From positions 1 to 64,000 of the forward strand of contig DAIDGW010000049.1 of NCBI GenBank assembly GCA_027452245.1: a stretch of 64,000 bases of DNA, written 5' to 3'. Each line of letters opens with the position of its first letter. Positions within the stretch are counted from its first letter, which is position 1. This document shows, in pieces, positions 1 to 9,000 of the stretch. The position numbers and the translations under genes were made by a program. This DNA is from Acidobacteriaceae bacterium. Lineage in GTDB: Bacteria; Acidobacteriota; Terriglobia; Terriglobales; Acidobacteriaceae. The notes beneath the pieces were generated by a model. The model did no database searches. It was not told where the DNA came from and saw only the letters and a list, made by a program, of their open reading frames with translations.

Positions 1-117
1 ATGAATGAGGTCTACGGCAAGTACTTCAATTCCGCGCCGCCGGCCCGGTCCACCGTGGAAGTGGCGCGCCTGCCCAAAGATGTTCTGGTGGAAATCGATG
101 TGATCGCGCTCGAATAA
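1..117 (+). CDS. ridA: RidA family protein, C-terminal fragment
   Basis: Only the last 38 codons are inside the window; the reading frame is open at base 1 and ends with TAA. The peptide contains the conserved RidA/YjgF tail [15 protein letters not shown] followed by [10 protein letters not shown]. RidA proteins are small trimeric enamine/imine deaminases that hydrolyse reactive 2-aminoacrylate produced by PLP enzymes; the Arg in the PPARST segment is the residue that binds substrate carboxylate in this family. The internal ATG at base 1 is not the true start, since the family is about 125-130 residues long. The call rests on this motif alone, but the motif is distinctive. Confidence 0.85.
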   Translation: MNEVYGKYFNSAPPARSTVEVARLPKDVLVEIDVIALE

Positions 118-239
118 CGTGGCTGCCATCACGTGCTTTATTAATAAGTGCTCCGCATCCCTAACCAGGAAAAATCCGGCGTTCCACCCCACATCAGCCC
201 AGCCGCCGCGTTATCATTGTCTTTTTCCAAGGAGCCTGC

Positions 240-701
240 ATGAAGAAGCAGTTAATGCCACTACTCGTCATGCTCGTTGCCGTTTCCCTTGCTTCGGGGC
301 AATCGGGAACGGCGAAGAAGACCCATCCCAACACCAACGCACCCACCAGGGTCACCGGCCCGGGCGTAAAGCTCGACGATGGCCTGCAGTATTGGGAGAT
401 TCGCGAAGGTCTCGGCGCCGTCGCCAAAGAGGGCAGCCATGTCCGCGTGCACTATACCGGATGGCTCACCAATGGCAAGAAGTTCGATAGCTCCGTCGAT
501 GCCGGAACCCCCTTTGATTTCACCATCGGCAACGGCGAAGTTATCAAAGGATGGGAAGAGGGCGTCGCTGGCATGAAGGTGGGCGGCAAACGCCAGCTCC
601 GTATTCCGTCGGCTTTGGCCTATGGCGCAAAAGGATATCCCCCGATCATCCCGCCCAACAGCACTTTGATTTTCGATATCCAGCTGCTCAAAGTGCAGTA
701 G
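240..701 (+). CDS. Secreted FKBP-type peptidyl-prolyl cis-trans isomerase
   Basis: The protein has 153 residues. An N-terminal signal peptide (MKKQLMPLLVMLVAVSLASG) is followed by a single FKBP domain from about residue 45 to the end. Typical FKBP landmarks are visible: VRVHYTGWL, FDSS, PFDF, VIKGWEEGVAGM, GGKRQLRIPS, LAYG and a C-terminal LIFDIQLLKV strand. FKBPs catalyse prolyl isomerisation during folding; with an export signal this one should act in the periplasm. The ATG is preceded by an AAGGAG Shine-Dalgarno sequence. The gene is monocistronic, followed by a convergent rpmB. Single-domain secreted FKBPs of this length are common, so function beyond general folding help is not resolved. 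Confidence 0.93.
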   Translation: MKKQLMPLLVMLVAVSLASGQSGTAKKTHPNTNAPTRVTGPGVKLDDGLQYWEIREGLGAVAKEGSHVRVHYTGWLTNGKKFDSSVDAGTPFDFTIGNGEVIKGWEEGVAGMKVGGKRQLRIPSALAYGAKGYPPIIPPNSTLIFDIQLLKVQ

Positions 702-946
702 GATCAGCTCACGTTTCCAACCGGGGCAGCCCTCCGCCGCGTCCGCAGAACTCACGCTTTAGAAAATAGCTGGAGATCCGGGCGCCCCGCAGGCGAGGAA
801 TGATCAGCCCAGAGCGTCACGCCCTGGCAAAGCGTGGGAATCCAATCGAGCCCCGCACAAGACGGCACGAGTTCCGTTACACACGCTTCCCCGAGCTTTC
901 GCGTAGGGGTGGAGATGTTTTCAGACTGTTTTGATGGTGCGGGAAA

Positions 947-1135
947 CTACGCCTTGACGACCTTGCCGCTGCGCAGGCAAGACGTGCAAACGCGCATGCG
1001 CTTGGTGGTTGAGCCCACGCGGGCATGCACCTGGCGCAGGTTGATGTTCCAGCGCCGCTTGGTGACATTATGCGCGTGACTGATGCGGTTTCCCGCTTGC
1101 GGCTTCTTGCCGCAGACTTCGCATTGCTGTGCCAT
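947..1135 (-). CDS. rpmB: 50S ribosomal protein L28, zinc-binding form
   Basis: The 62-residue protein starts MAQQCEVCGKKP and has the L28 core GNRISHAHNVTKRRWNINLR. It has two CxxC pairs (CEVC near the N terminus and CTSC near the C terminus), the zinc-ribbon form of L28 (C+), as opposed to C- paralogues that lack them. The ATG is preceded on the minus strand by a GGGAG sequence, and a plausible sigma-70 promoter lies about 45 bases upstream. The gene stands alone, which is usual when L28 is not next to rpmG. High confidence from size and motif. Confidence 0.96.
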   Translation of the reverse strand: MAQQCEVCGKKPQAGNRISHAHNVTKRRWNINLRQVHARVGSTTKRMRVCTSCLRSGKVVKA

Positions 1136-1179
1136 GACTACTCCCGGAAAAGTTCAGATCTTGTAGGGCAAACCTTGAT

Positions 1180-1207
1180 TTTATAGGAATTTCCGCTTTT
1201 TCAGCAA
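1180..1207 (-). promoter_or_regulatory. Probable sigma-70 promoter of rpmB
   Basis: On the minus strand TTGCTG (-35) and TATAAA (-10) are separated by 16 bases, about 45 bases upstream of the rpmB ATG. Inferred from sequence pattern only. Confidence 0.45.
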
Positions 1208-1335
1208 CCACTTGCGCGCTTGGGCAGTTCGCTTGTCATGCCGGACAAGCCGATTTGCGCAGTGGAGAGCTGGATATCCGCGAAGCTTCGCGTGCTTCTC
1301 GCGACCCAATACCGTGGCTTTCGGTCGCTTCCTCT

Positions 1336-2100
1336 TTACCCGCCCGTCGTCTCATCCGCAGGCGAGAACGACAGTACCGCCCGCCCCGACGTCGGATGCC
1401 CCATCGACAGCGCTGGACGGAATGTCGTGAAGATCAGCATCTGCTTCACTTCCGGCAGCAACTTCTTCGCGCCCTTCGGCTCGGAAAGAATCCTGTAATC
1501 GTCTACCCGGCCATTCACGCCGATCGTCGCCTCGATCACCAGCGAGTCCGCGTCGATTGTGCTGCTCGACATATTGAACGCGCTCTGCTCCAGCTCCGGA
1601 GCCGTATTCACCATGACCAGCGGAACATCGTCGATGTTCGCCCGCAAGGGCACGGGCACTGCGAAATACGCCATCACCACACCAAAGATCAGTACGGCGC
1701 TTAAAAATCCGGCCGTCACCGGAACCATGAAGGCCTGCATTTCATTCTCTACCCGCACCAGCCATCCCTCGAACCATGGCTCGCGGGTCCGCGCCGCTTC
1801 ATGCGAGATCGCCAGGCGCAGCTTCAATCCCAAATCTGCCGGAAGCTTCGGCTTTCCCACGCTGGCCAGCATCTGTTGCGTGCCGCGCAACAGGCGATAC
1901 TCCTCGGTGCACTCCGCGCATGCGGCCAGATGCTTCTGCACGGCGCGCATCTGCCAACCGGTCACCGCGCCGTCCAGGTATACAGAGAATAGATTTCTGG
2001 CTTCCGGGCACTGCAACTCCCGCTGCTCGCCCGATCCCCACGTCCCCGCCGGTCTCGAATCTCCGCGCGAGGTTTTGAGTCTCATTTGCTTGAGCCTCAT
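1336..2100 (-). CDS. Transmembrane anti-sigma factor (zf-HC2) with TonB-C-like periplasmic domain
   Basis: This 254-residue protein is translationally coupled to the ECF sigma gene: its ATG overlaps the sigma stop by 4 bases. Residues about 30-70 form a zf-HC2/ZAS zinc finger (Cys31, then His57-x3-Cys61-x2-Cys64), the domain by which such factors bind ECF sigma. One transmembrane helix is predicted at about 125-148. The remaining C-terminal part would be periplasmic and resembles a TonB C-terminal domain: a GVNGRVDDYRILSEP strand, a helix, then F.PA..MGHP..GRAVLSFS. Family knowledge: ZAS anti-sigmas hold sigma at the membrane until a signal releases it. Inference: the TonB-C-like part could be the sensor or could touch an outer-membrane partner. 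A second in-frame Met at residue 6 is an alternative start. Confidence 0.88.
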   Translation of the reverse strand: MRLKQMRLKTSRGDSRPAGTWGSGEQRELQCPEARNLFSVYLDGAVTGWQMRAVQKHLAACAECTEEYRLLRGTQQMLASVGKPKLPADLGLKLRLAISHEAARTREPWFEGWLVRVENEMQAFMVPVTAGFLSAVLIFGVVMAYFAVPVPLRANIDDVPLVMVNTAPELEQSAFNMSSSTIDADSLVIEATIGVNGRVDDYRILSEPKGAKKLLPEVKQMLIFTTFRPALSMGHPTSGRAVLSFSPADETTGG

Positions 2101-2819
2101 GGTGTCACCTCGACCCTTCTACCCCCCGTGAACCGTAGCTTTTCCCCAGGATTTTCTGTTTCTACCGGCTGGGAAAGTCCCAAGTCTCTGCCAGCCTCGC
2201 GTACATACTTTGCCAATTGCTGCTTCAGTGCTTCCCGGCCACGCGTGAGCCGCGACTTGACCGTGCCCAGCGACACTTCCAGCACCTCGGCGATCTCTTC
2301 GTACGACATTTCTTCCAGGTCCCGCAGCACCAGCGTCGTGCGATACGGCTCCGCAACCTTTCTCAGCGCTTCTTCCACCTGCTGCCGCACCTCGCGATGC
2401 GCCACGTTGTCGAACGGAGAATCCCCGTGATCGGTCAGCGCCTCTTCCGTCTTGGCGCTCCGTTCTTCTTCCGGCGGATCGATCGATGTTTCCTGCGCCT
2501 TGTGCCGGAACCACCAGCGCCGCCGGTTCGCCGCTTCATGCAGCGCGATCCGGTAAATCCATGTCTTCAGGCTCGACTCCCCGTGAAAGTGGTTCATCCC
2601 GCGAAAGACCTTCAGGAAGACTTCCTGCGTGGTATCGGCCGCGTCTGACGGATCGCTCACGATCCGGTACACCAGACCGTAAACCGGCTGTTGAAATTCC
2701 CCAATTAACCAGGCGTATGCTTCTTCTGAGCCGGCCTTCAGTTCGGCCACGATGGCCGCTTCCTGCGACCGGATTCCTATTGCACTGACTAGATCACCCA
2801 AGGTGGTTGCCCCCGCCAT
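2097..2819 (-). CDS. RNA polymerase ECF-type sigma factor (RpoE-like)
   Basis: The 240-residue protein has sigma region 2 (about residues 30-105: PVYGLVYRIV, DAADTTQEVFLKVF, SSLKTWIYRIALHEAANRRRWW) and region 4 (about 165-215: EPYRTTLVLRDLEEMSYEEIAEVLEVSLGTVKSRLTRGREALK, an HTH). A charged linker joins them. It is an alternative sigma that redirects RNA polymerase to a stress or envelope regulon; the coupled anti-sigma gene immediately downstream is its probable membrane inhibitor. A GAGAGGA sequence upstream of the ATG may serve as ribosome binding site. The 5' flank contains a GGAATTCC palindrome but I cannot confirm an auto-regulated ECF promoter. Subgroup assignment would need alignment. 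Confidence 0.92.
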   Translation of the reverse strand: MAGATTLGDLVSAIGIRSQEAAIVAELKAGSEEAYAWLIGEFQQPVYGLVYRIVSDPSDAADTTQEVFLKVFRGMNHFHGESSLKTWIYRIALHEAANRRRWWFRHKAQETSIDPPEEERSAKTEEALTDHGDSPFDNVAHREVRQQVEEALRKVAEPYRTTLVLRDLEEMSYEEIAEVLEVSLGTVKSRLTRGREALKQQLAKYVREAGRDLGLSQPVETENPGEKLRFTGGRRVEVTP

Positions 2820-3331
2820 ATTCCGGCGATCCTCTCATTCTATAGGAATTCCCACCTGATCGTGCCCGTCAAAAATCAGCCGCCAATGCCCGGCCCCACC
2901 CGAATCCCAGCAGAACCGTGACTCACTTGACATAGACTCCGCCGCCCTGTCCAGAGTTCCCACCGTTGCGCCCATTTGATTACCAGAGTAACCGGGCTTG
3001 GCTCTAACACCAGGAAGAGCCCGTGTAATCAAGCATTTCGGGAAGTTGCCGTGGCGACGGCGATCTCAGGTTGGCGCACCCCTAGCCTCTCAGACCGAAA
3101 CACCGAAATAAGGTCGAGTTCCCGCCGCCTCGGCGTCCTTTCGAGCCCGGCCACCTTCTCCTGGTGGAGCGAGACCTCCCGCCAACCGGACCTCTTTGGG
3201 ATTACAACAGTGCCGCCGCTCCTCCGCCCTTCCCGGTAGTGGGCGAAAAGTCGCCCACTACCTCCTTCCCGTTTCTCTTTCTTTTACCGCTCTAACTCGT
3301 TACACTCGTCCGTTTGCCATTAGGAGCCCTC
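2820..3331. other. Intergenic region between divergent genes, no gene seen
   Basis: This 512-base spacer separates the minus-strand sigma gene from the plus-strand S9 peptidase and must hold both promoters. Short ORFs in it look like chance and have no ribosome binding site. I see no convincing -35/-10 pair, RNA gene or repeat. Confidence 0.5.
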
Positions 3332-5494
3332 ATGCGCCGCATTCTTATTGCCGTAATTACTCTGCTCTCGTTTGCTGCCGTTGCCTTCGCCCAGGCCAGG
3401 CACCCCTTCACCTTCGATGACATGATGAAGCTGAAGCGCGTGGACGATCCCCAGGTCTCGCCCGACGGCAAGTGGGTCATCTACAGCGTGGTCGACGTCG
3501 ACCTCGCCGCCAACACCCGCATCCCGCACATCTGGATTGTCCCCATCTCTGGCGGACAGGAGCGCGAACTTACCTCCGCTCAGGCCGGCGAGCGTCCCCG
3601 CTGGGCCCCCGATGGCAAGCGCTTCGCTTTCACCTCCACTAAACAAAACGGCTCACAAATCTGGATTGCCGATTTTGACAATGCCGCGGGAACCGTGACT
3701 GGCGTTCATCAGCTCACCAACATCGCCACCGAAGCCAGCGGCGAAATCTGGTCGCCCGATGGCAAGAACATTCTGTTTGTCTCGGACGTCTATCCCGAAT
3801 GCGACGGCGCACCTGAAAAGGAAATTCCGTGTGACGCAAATAAAGTCAAGGAAGCTGAGCAATCTAAGGTTAAAGCTCAGATCTTTACCCATCTTCTCTA
3901 TCGCCATTGGAATGCCTTCAAGGAAGGCAAGCGCACGCACATCCTGGTCATAAGCGCTGCCGCGCCCGGAGGAACAGCACACGATCAACTTACGGGGATC
4001 CCTCGCGACCTCACTCCTGGCGACTACGATGCTCCCGTCTTCTCTCTTGGCGGGCAGGACGATTACGCCTTTTCACCCGACGGCAAAGAAATTTGCTACG
4101 CGTCGAATCACGACAAGAATCCCGCGGCTTCGACTAACAACGATTTATGGATCGTCCCGGTCACCGGAGGCGAAGCCAAGAACATCACCGCCGACAATCC
4201 TGCCAGCGACACCTCCCCGCTCTACTCGCCCGACGGACGCTACATCGCCTACCGCGCCCAGCAGCGGCCCGGATACGAGAGCGATCGTTTCCGCCTCATG
4301 CTCTACGACCGCCAGACCCGCCAGAAGAAGAACATGACCGAGGACTTCGATCATTGGGTCGGTACCTACGTCTGGGCGCCGGACTCGAAAGCCATCTACT
4401 TCAGCTCCGAAGAGAGCGGCGGAGCGCCCTTGTTCCGGCTCGGGGTGAATCATGAAAGCATCACGCGCATCGTGCAGGGAACATTCGATGAAATGAATTT
4501 TGCCCCCGACGGCAAAACCCTGCTGCTGACGCAAATGTCCGTGGCCTACCCGACCCGCATCGAGGCCGTCGAGACCGGCTCGGTCGAAGATCTCGTGGCT
4601 CAAATGGAAACCAGGCGCCCCAAAAACGCCATGGGCGGCATTGGAACCATGACTGATATCGTTCCAAAAGTTATCGCGGATCCCAATGCGCACCTGCTCT
4701 CGGAAATCGATATGCAGCCCCTCGAATCCTACTGGTTCACCGGCGCGCACAACGACAAGGTGGAAGGCTTCGTGATCAAGCCTCCCAGCTTCAGTTCCGG
4801 CAGAAAGTATCCCGTGAAGTTCCTTATCCACGGTGGGCCGCAAGGCGCCTGGGGAGACGATTGGAGCTATCGCTGGAATCCCGAACTGTTCGCCGCCAAC
4901 GGATACGTGATCGTGATGATCAACTTCCACGGCTCGACCGGGTACGGGCAGAAGTTCATCGATGCCATTAACGGCGATTGGGGCGGCGCTCCCTTCGACG
5001 ACCTGATGAAGGGGCTCGATTACGCCGAGCAGCATTACCCGTTCATCGACAAAAACCGCGAGTGCGCGCTCGGCGCCAGCTACGGCGGATACGCGATCAA
5101 CTGGATCGAAGGCCACACCGACCGCTTCAAGTGCTTGGTCTCGCACGACGGCATGTTCAATGCCGAGTCGGCGTGGGGAGCCACCGAAGAACTCTGGTTC
5201 AACAACTGGGAATTCAAAGGCACTCCGTACGACAACCGCGAACTCTACCGCAAGTGGTCGCCGCACGAGTACGCCAGGAATTTCAAAACGCCGATGCTGG
5301 TCATCCACGGGCAGCGCGACTACCGCCTCGACGTCTCGCAGGGATTCGACCTGTTCACCACCCTGCAGATGGAAGGCGTTCCCTCAGAGATGCTCTACTT
5401 CCCCGACGAAGGACATTTCGTGCTGAAGCCGCAGAACGCCCAACTCTGGTACAGAACCGTCAACGCCTGGGTCGACCGCTGGATCGGAAAGTAA
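3332..5494 (+). CDS. Secreted S9 family prolyl oligopeptidase (acylaminoacyl-peptidase-like)
   Basis: The protein has 720 residues from ATG 3332. The ORF track starts 18 bases earlier at a TTG, but TAGGAG sits 5 bases before this ATG and a signal peptide (MRRILIAVITLLSFAAVAFAQA) begins there. Residues about 25-430 are WD40/TolB-like beta-propeller repeats (recurrent SPDGK/APDGK turns); about 460-720 form an alpha/beta-hydrolase domain. The nucleophile is Ser583 in GASYGGYA; the acid is probably the Asp in HGQRDYRLD and the base the His in PDEGHFV. S9 enzymes cleave oligopeptides, with the propeller filtering substrate size. It should act outside the cytoplasm in peptide scavenging. A strong terminator follows the stop. 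Exact S9 subfamily (B or C) is not certain. Confidence 0.93.
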   Translation: MRRILIAVITLLSFAAVAFAQARHPFTFDDMMKLKRVDDPQVSPDGKWVIYSVVDVDLAANTRIPHIWIVPISGGQERELTSAQAGERPRWAPDGKRFAFTSTKQNGSQIWIADFDNAAGTVTGVHQLTNIATEASGEIWSPDGKNILFVSDVYPECDGAPEKEIPCDANKVKEAEQSKVKAQIFTHLLYRHWNAFKEGKRTHILVISAAAPGGTAHDQLTGIPRDLTPGDYDAPVFSLGGQDDYAFSPDGKEICYASNHDKNPAASTNNDLWIVPVTGGEAKNITADNPASDTSPLYSPDGRYIAYRAQQRPGYESDRFRLMLYDRQTRQKKNMTEDFDHWVGTYVWAPDSKAIYFSSEESGGAPLFRLGVNHESITRIVQGTFDEMNFAPDGKTLLLTQMSVAYPTRIEAVETGSVEDLVAQMETRRPKNAMGGIGTMTDIVPKVIADPNAHLLSEIDMQPLESYWFTGAHNDKVEGFVIKPPSFSSGRKYPVKFLIHGGPQGAWGDDWSYRWNPELFAANGYVIVMINFHGSTGYGQKFIDAINGDWGGAPFDDLMKGLDYAEQHYPFIDKNRECALGASYGGYAINWIEGHTDRFKCLVSHDGMFNAESAWGATEELWFNNWEFKGTPYDNRELYRKWSPHEYARNFKTPMLVIHGQRDYRLDVSQGFDLFTTLQMEGVPSEMLYFPDEGHFVLKPQNAQLWYRTVNAWVDRWIGK

Positions 5495-5532
5495 GGCCGG
5501 AGAAAAGACCAGAAAATAAATTCCCGCATCGG

Positions 5533-5567
5533 ATCCCCGTACAAGCGAGGCATGTACGGGGATTTTC
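5533..5567 (+). terminator. Rho-independent terminator of the S9 peptidase gene
   Basis: A perfect 11-bp stem (ATCCCCGTACA ... TGTACGGGGAT) with a 9-base loop is followed by a short T run. It lies 39 bases after the peptidase stop codon. Confidence 0.8.
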
Positions 5568-5613
5568 TTCGGCGACAACAGCGGCTTCTACCATCGGCTC
5601 AGCGACGAGCCCT

Positions 5614-5703
5614 TGTCATCCCACTGTCACTCTGTCATCCCGGTGCTTCTTTCCGTCTGTCATCCCGACCAAGTGATGGGATTGGCGCAGTCAATCCCAT
5701 CAC
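5614..5703. repeat. Triplicated TGTCATCCC motif plus 12-bp inverted repeat
   Basis: TGTCATCCC occurs at 5614, 5633 and 5658, with 19- and 25-base steps. Directly after the third copy is a perfect 12-bp stem (GTGATGGGATTG ... CAATCCCATCAC, 5673-5684 and 5692-5703) with a 7-base loop. The hairpin has no T tract, so it does not look like a terminator. It resembles an intergenic repetitive element rather than coding sequence. Confidence 0.6.
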
Positions 5704-6066
5704 GCGTGGAGGGACCTGCTGTTCTTTCCTTCGCACGGCGACCTGGTCTCGCCTCTAAGTCGTTGATAATATCTGCAAGTTATTGAACTTCGCGGTAAGT
5801 CGTTGAAAGTTCGTAAAAACGCCAATAGAAGCCGCCTGCGGCGTTCGGAGGCGAAAAATGACCCCAAGCCTGCACCGACCCCTCCGAGGCGCTCCTGCGG
5901 CCTTGCGGGCTCCGCAAATGCTGTTTTAGGCGAGGTTCAAGACAGGTCGACGGTACTCCTTCGAAGACAACCGATCGGGACCGGGTTTATGTAGTAACTG
6001 AAAAGTATGTACATTGTGATCGTAATCACAGCCTGCCGATCCAGAGTAAGTTTTCTCCGAGGAGAT
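5704..6066. other. Intergenic region with an 11-bp direct repeat, no gene seen
   Basis: This stretch lies between the S9 peptidase repeat island and the end of the minus-strand matrixin-like gene. TAAGTCGTTGA occurs twice, at 5756 and 5796, exactly 40 bases apart. Small ORFs here lack start signals and recognisable products. Confidence 0.45.
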
Positions 6067-9000
6067 CTACCTATGAAGGGGCACGCTGGGCCGTACCGCG
6101 GTCGGTGCATGCGATCCAAAAACCGGTTGCGATCCCGATCCGCCCGCCACCGGAACGGTCTCAAGCACGTAACTCAGGCTGGCGGAGGTTCCCGCTGAAG
6201 CCGTCACATCCACCTGCAACTCGCCTCCAAACGATCCCGTAGAAGGCAAAACACTTGCCAGCCCGTTGATGTCGCTCAGCACGGTGTTTTGCGAAGAACT
6301 CAGAATCACGGGCATCCCGCCCTGCCCGCCCGCCGGCCCGTCTTCACCGGGGCGCACCACCAAGGTCTGAAACAATACGCCGGCGCCCAGCACCGGATTG
6401 GGCGACGGTGCCGAATCGGCCACGCGCACGCTGATCGCAGAAAATGCCTGTCCCGTGCTGAGGATCTGGTTCGACCCGTCGACCGGTTGCAGTTGCAGTT
6501 GCGCGAGCGGCATCACCGCGACCGCGATGGTCTGGCAAGGATTATTTGCCGGGGCCACGCACGCGCTGATCTGTACCGGGAAATTGACGTTCGTGAGCGA
6601 CAACGTGACCATTGCATATCCGCTGCCGCTCGTCGGTGCGCTGCCCGAACTTAACGAAGCCGCGCCCGCTCCGCTCATGATCTGGTAATTCACCGTCGTG
6701 CCGCTTTGCGGCGTGCCGTTGTTTACTACCCGCACCGTAAGGGGCGTCGACACCGTCGCCCCCTGGGCCACGAATATGTATGGCGTGGCGGCCGCGATCG
6801 CCAGGCCGTTCGCCGTCCCCAAAACCTGTGCGGTTACTGACTTCGGAGATTTATATGATGCCGGCGCGAGCGCAGCCGTGATATTTGCCACTCCTGCCAC
6901 CGTGGGTGTTGCGTAGGTGGAAGCAATGCCTGCTTCATCGCTCGAAGCCGAGCACGCGGTCGCGCCTCCGCAAGCAGACAGGCCAGTGTTGCTGGTGCTG
7001 CTCCAGGCCACTGTCGCGCCGCTGACGGGCGTGATGCCATCGGCCGCCAGCACTTTCACCTTAATCGCGCCCGGACACGCCGTTCCCACCGGAGCTGATG
7101 TCACCGACAGGGGCAGCAGCGTAATCGAGTCACTGGATTGCGCGCCGATCTCCACCGCTCCAGTCATGATTGAAGAAGCTCCTGTCGCGGGATCGCTGAT
7201 CGTGACCGTCTCTGTGCCGTCCGCGGCGGCGGGAATGTTCAGAATCATCTGGCCGGCATTGACACTCAGCGGAGTGACGGCATTGCTTCCGATCTTGACG
7301 GTTTGTCCCGCGGTGAGCCCAATGCCCTTGACCGTGATGGGGCCGCCGCTCGCGCTCAAGCGCGCGGGAGACACCGAATCGCCGTAGAGAATGTGCGCGT
7401 GGTAGTGATAATCGGGGCGCCCATCGCCGCGGAGATCCGAGATGCCAACGCGAAACTTTGTCGACGAAAGAATTTGCGCGTTCAACAAAGTCGTGCCCGC
7501 CTGCTGCGAGTTGAAGGGAGACGTCGTCAGCGCAGGCGGACGCATGCCTTGCGGATCGCTGGCGCTCCAGATCCCGATCACCGGCTGCGCTTTCAATTCA
7601 CTGGCGTTTCCCAGTTCATCGAGCGCGGTGACCGCGACCGACAGCGTGCGATTGGCTTGCGCGGTCAGTGAAAAATACGGTGTGTCGCCATATGTGTCGA
7701 GCGAACCGATCCAGTCTCCGGCGGCAGGAATGGGAGCAGGATTCGTCCATGTTGCTGACGCAGCCCAACTTGGCACCGGTTGCGCCGTGGCTGTCATCAG
7801 AATGTCTTGCGCCACATCGATTCCCGGAGAAGCATTTACCACGATCGGTTGCACCGTTCCCGAAGGCGCGACCTGATACGGTGCGTAGGGTCCAACTCCT
7901 TCCGACCAGAGCGCGTCGATGCCTTCGAGGGTCAGCTGATATTGCCCGCTGGTCGCGCCATTGGGAAAAGGCAACCCGGCGAGATCGAAGAAGCCTTGCT
8001 GCGAAGCCTGCGACGATCCCCAATTGCTGTAAGGATTTCCCATTGCGTCCAGAAATCCCGTGATGGGATTGCCCGCGTTTCCGGTGAATAGAAATCCCGA
8101 GACGGTGGAAAGCGAGTAGCGATGCGAAGGCTGGCCACTCACCGGATCGATCCAGCGCGCCACGACGTTCGCTCCCTGCATGGGTTGCGTTTGCTCCCCC
8201 GCGGCGCTGGTGAACCACACCGAGCCATAAATGCGCGCAGTGCTCGCGGCGAAGAGCTGTTTTCCGGGATAACTGGATTGATTCTGTGAAGTTACCGGAT
8301 AAAGCCGCGACACGGCAGCGACATCGTCGGCCGCCATGGCATAAGGATTGGCATAGCAGACCGTGACCGGAACGCATCCGCTCAAATCCATGAAGTGCAT
8401 GACCGGAAATCCCGCGAAGTCATCTGGCGTGGGATGGGGGTTTCCCGTGATCACGTTGAGATTCAGTTGCGACCAGCCGATACCCATAACTTGGCCTAGC
8501 ACGCGCACCAGGCGATATTCCAGATCCGTGAGTTGCGAACTCTGCAGCACGCACTGTCCGTTGATGACCACCAGCGCATGCTGGATAGCAGCGAACTGCC
8601 CGAAATTATCGGCGCCGCCGAAGACGGAATTGTAGAAGCACTCGTACGGATCGGACGAGCCGGCTCCCGCGCCCAGGAAAGCGTCGGTCACCGACCCGTC
8701 ATAGTCGTACACAATACCGACGGGAGTCGCGGTCGCGGTCGGCTGAATATCCAGAGGCATCGAGATCGTGCCATCGGAATTGCGCGTGACATTCGATCCA
8801 TTCACGTCTTCGGCGAGTTGGCCGCCGCTGCTGGCGGACAGTGCCGCCGTGGAAATCGAAGTCCACTGGCTGAACGCATCGGCAACAAGAGAATTCGCCG
8901 AGGCGTTGGGCAGAATCGGGCTAAGGTCTCCCTGATCAGTGAAATACGTGAGCGTGCCTTGCGGCCAGAGAACGGGCTGTCCGGTGACCGAGGGATCAAA

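Noticed and set aside
4145-5308. 387-codon ORF on the minus strand
   Set aside because: It is the shadow of the S9 peptidase, whose motifs, ribosome binding site and signal peptide are clear on the plus strand.
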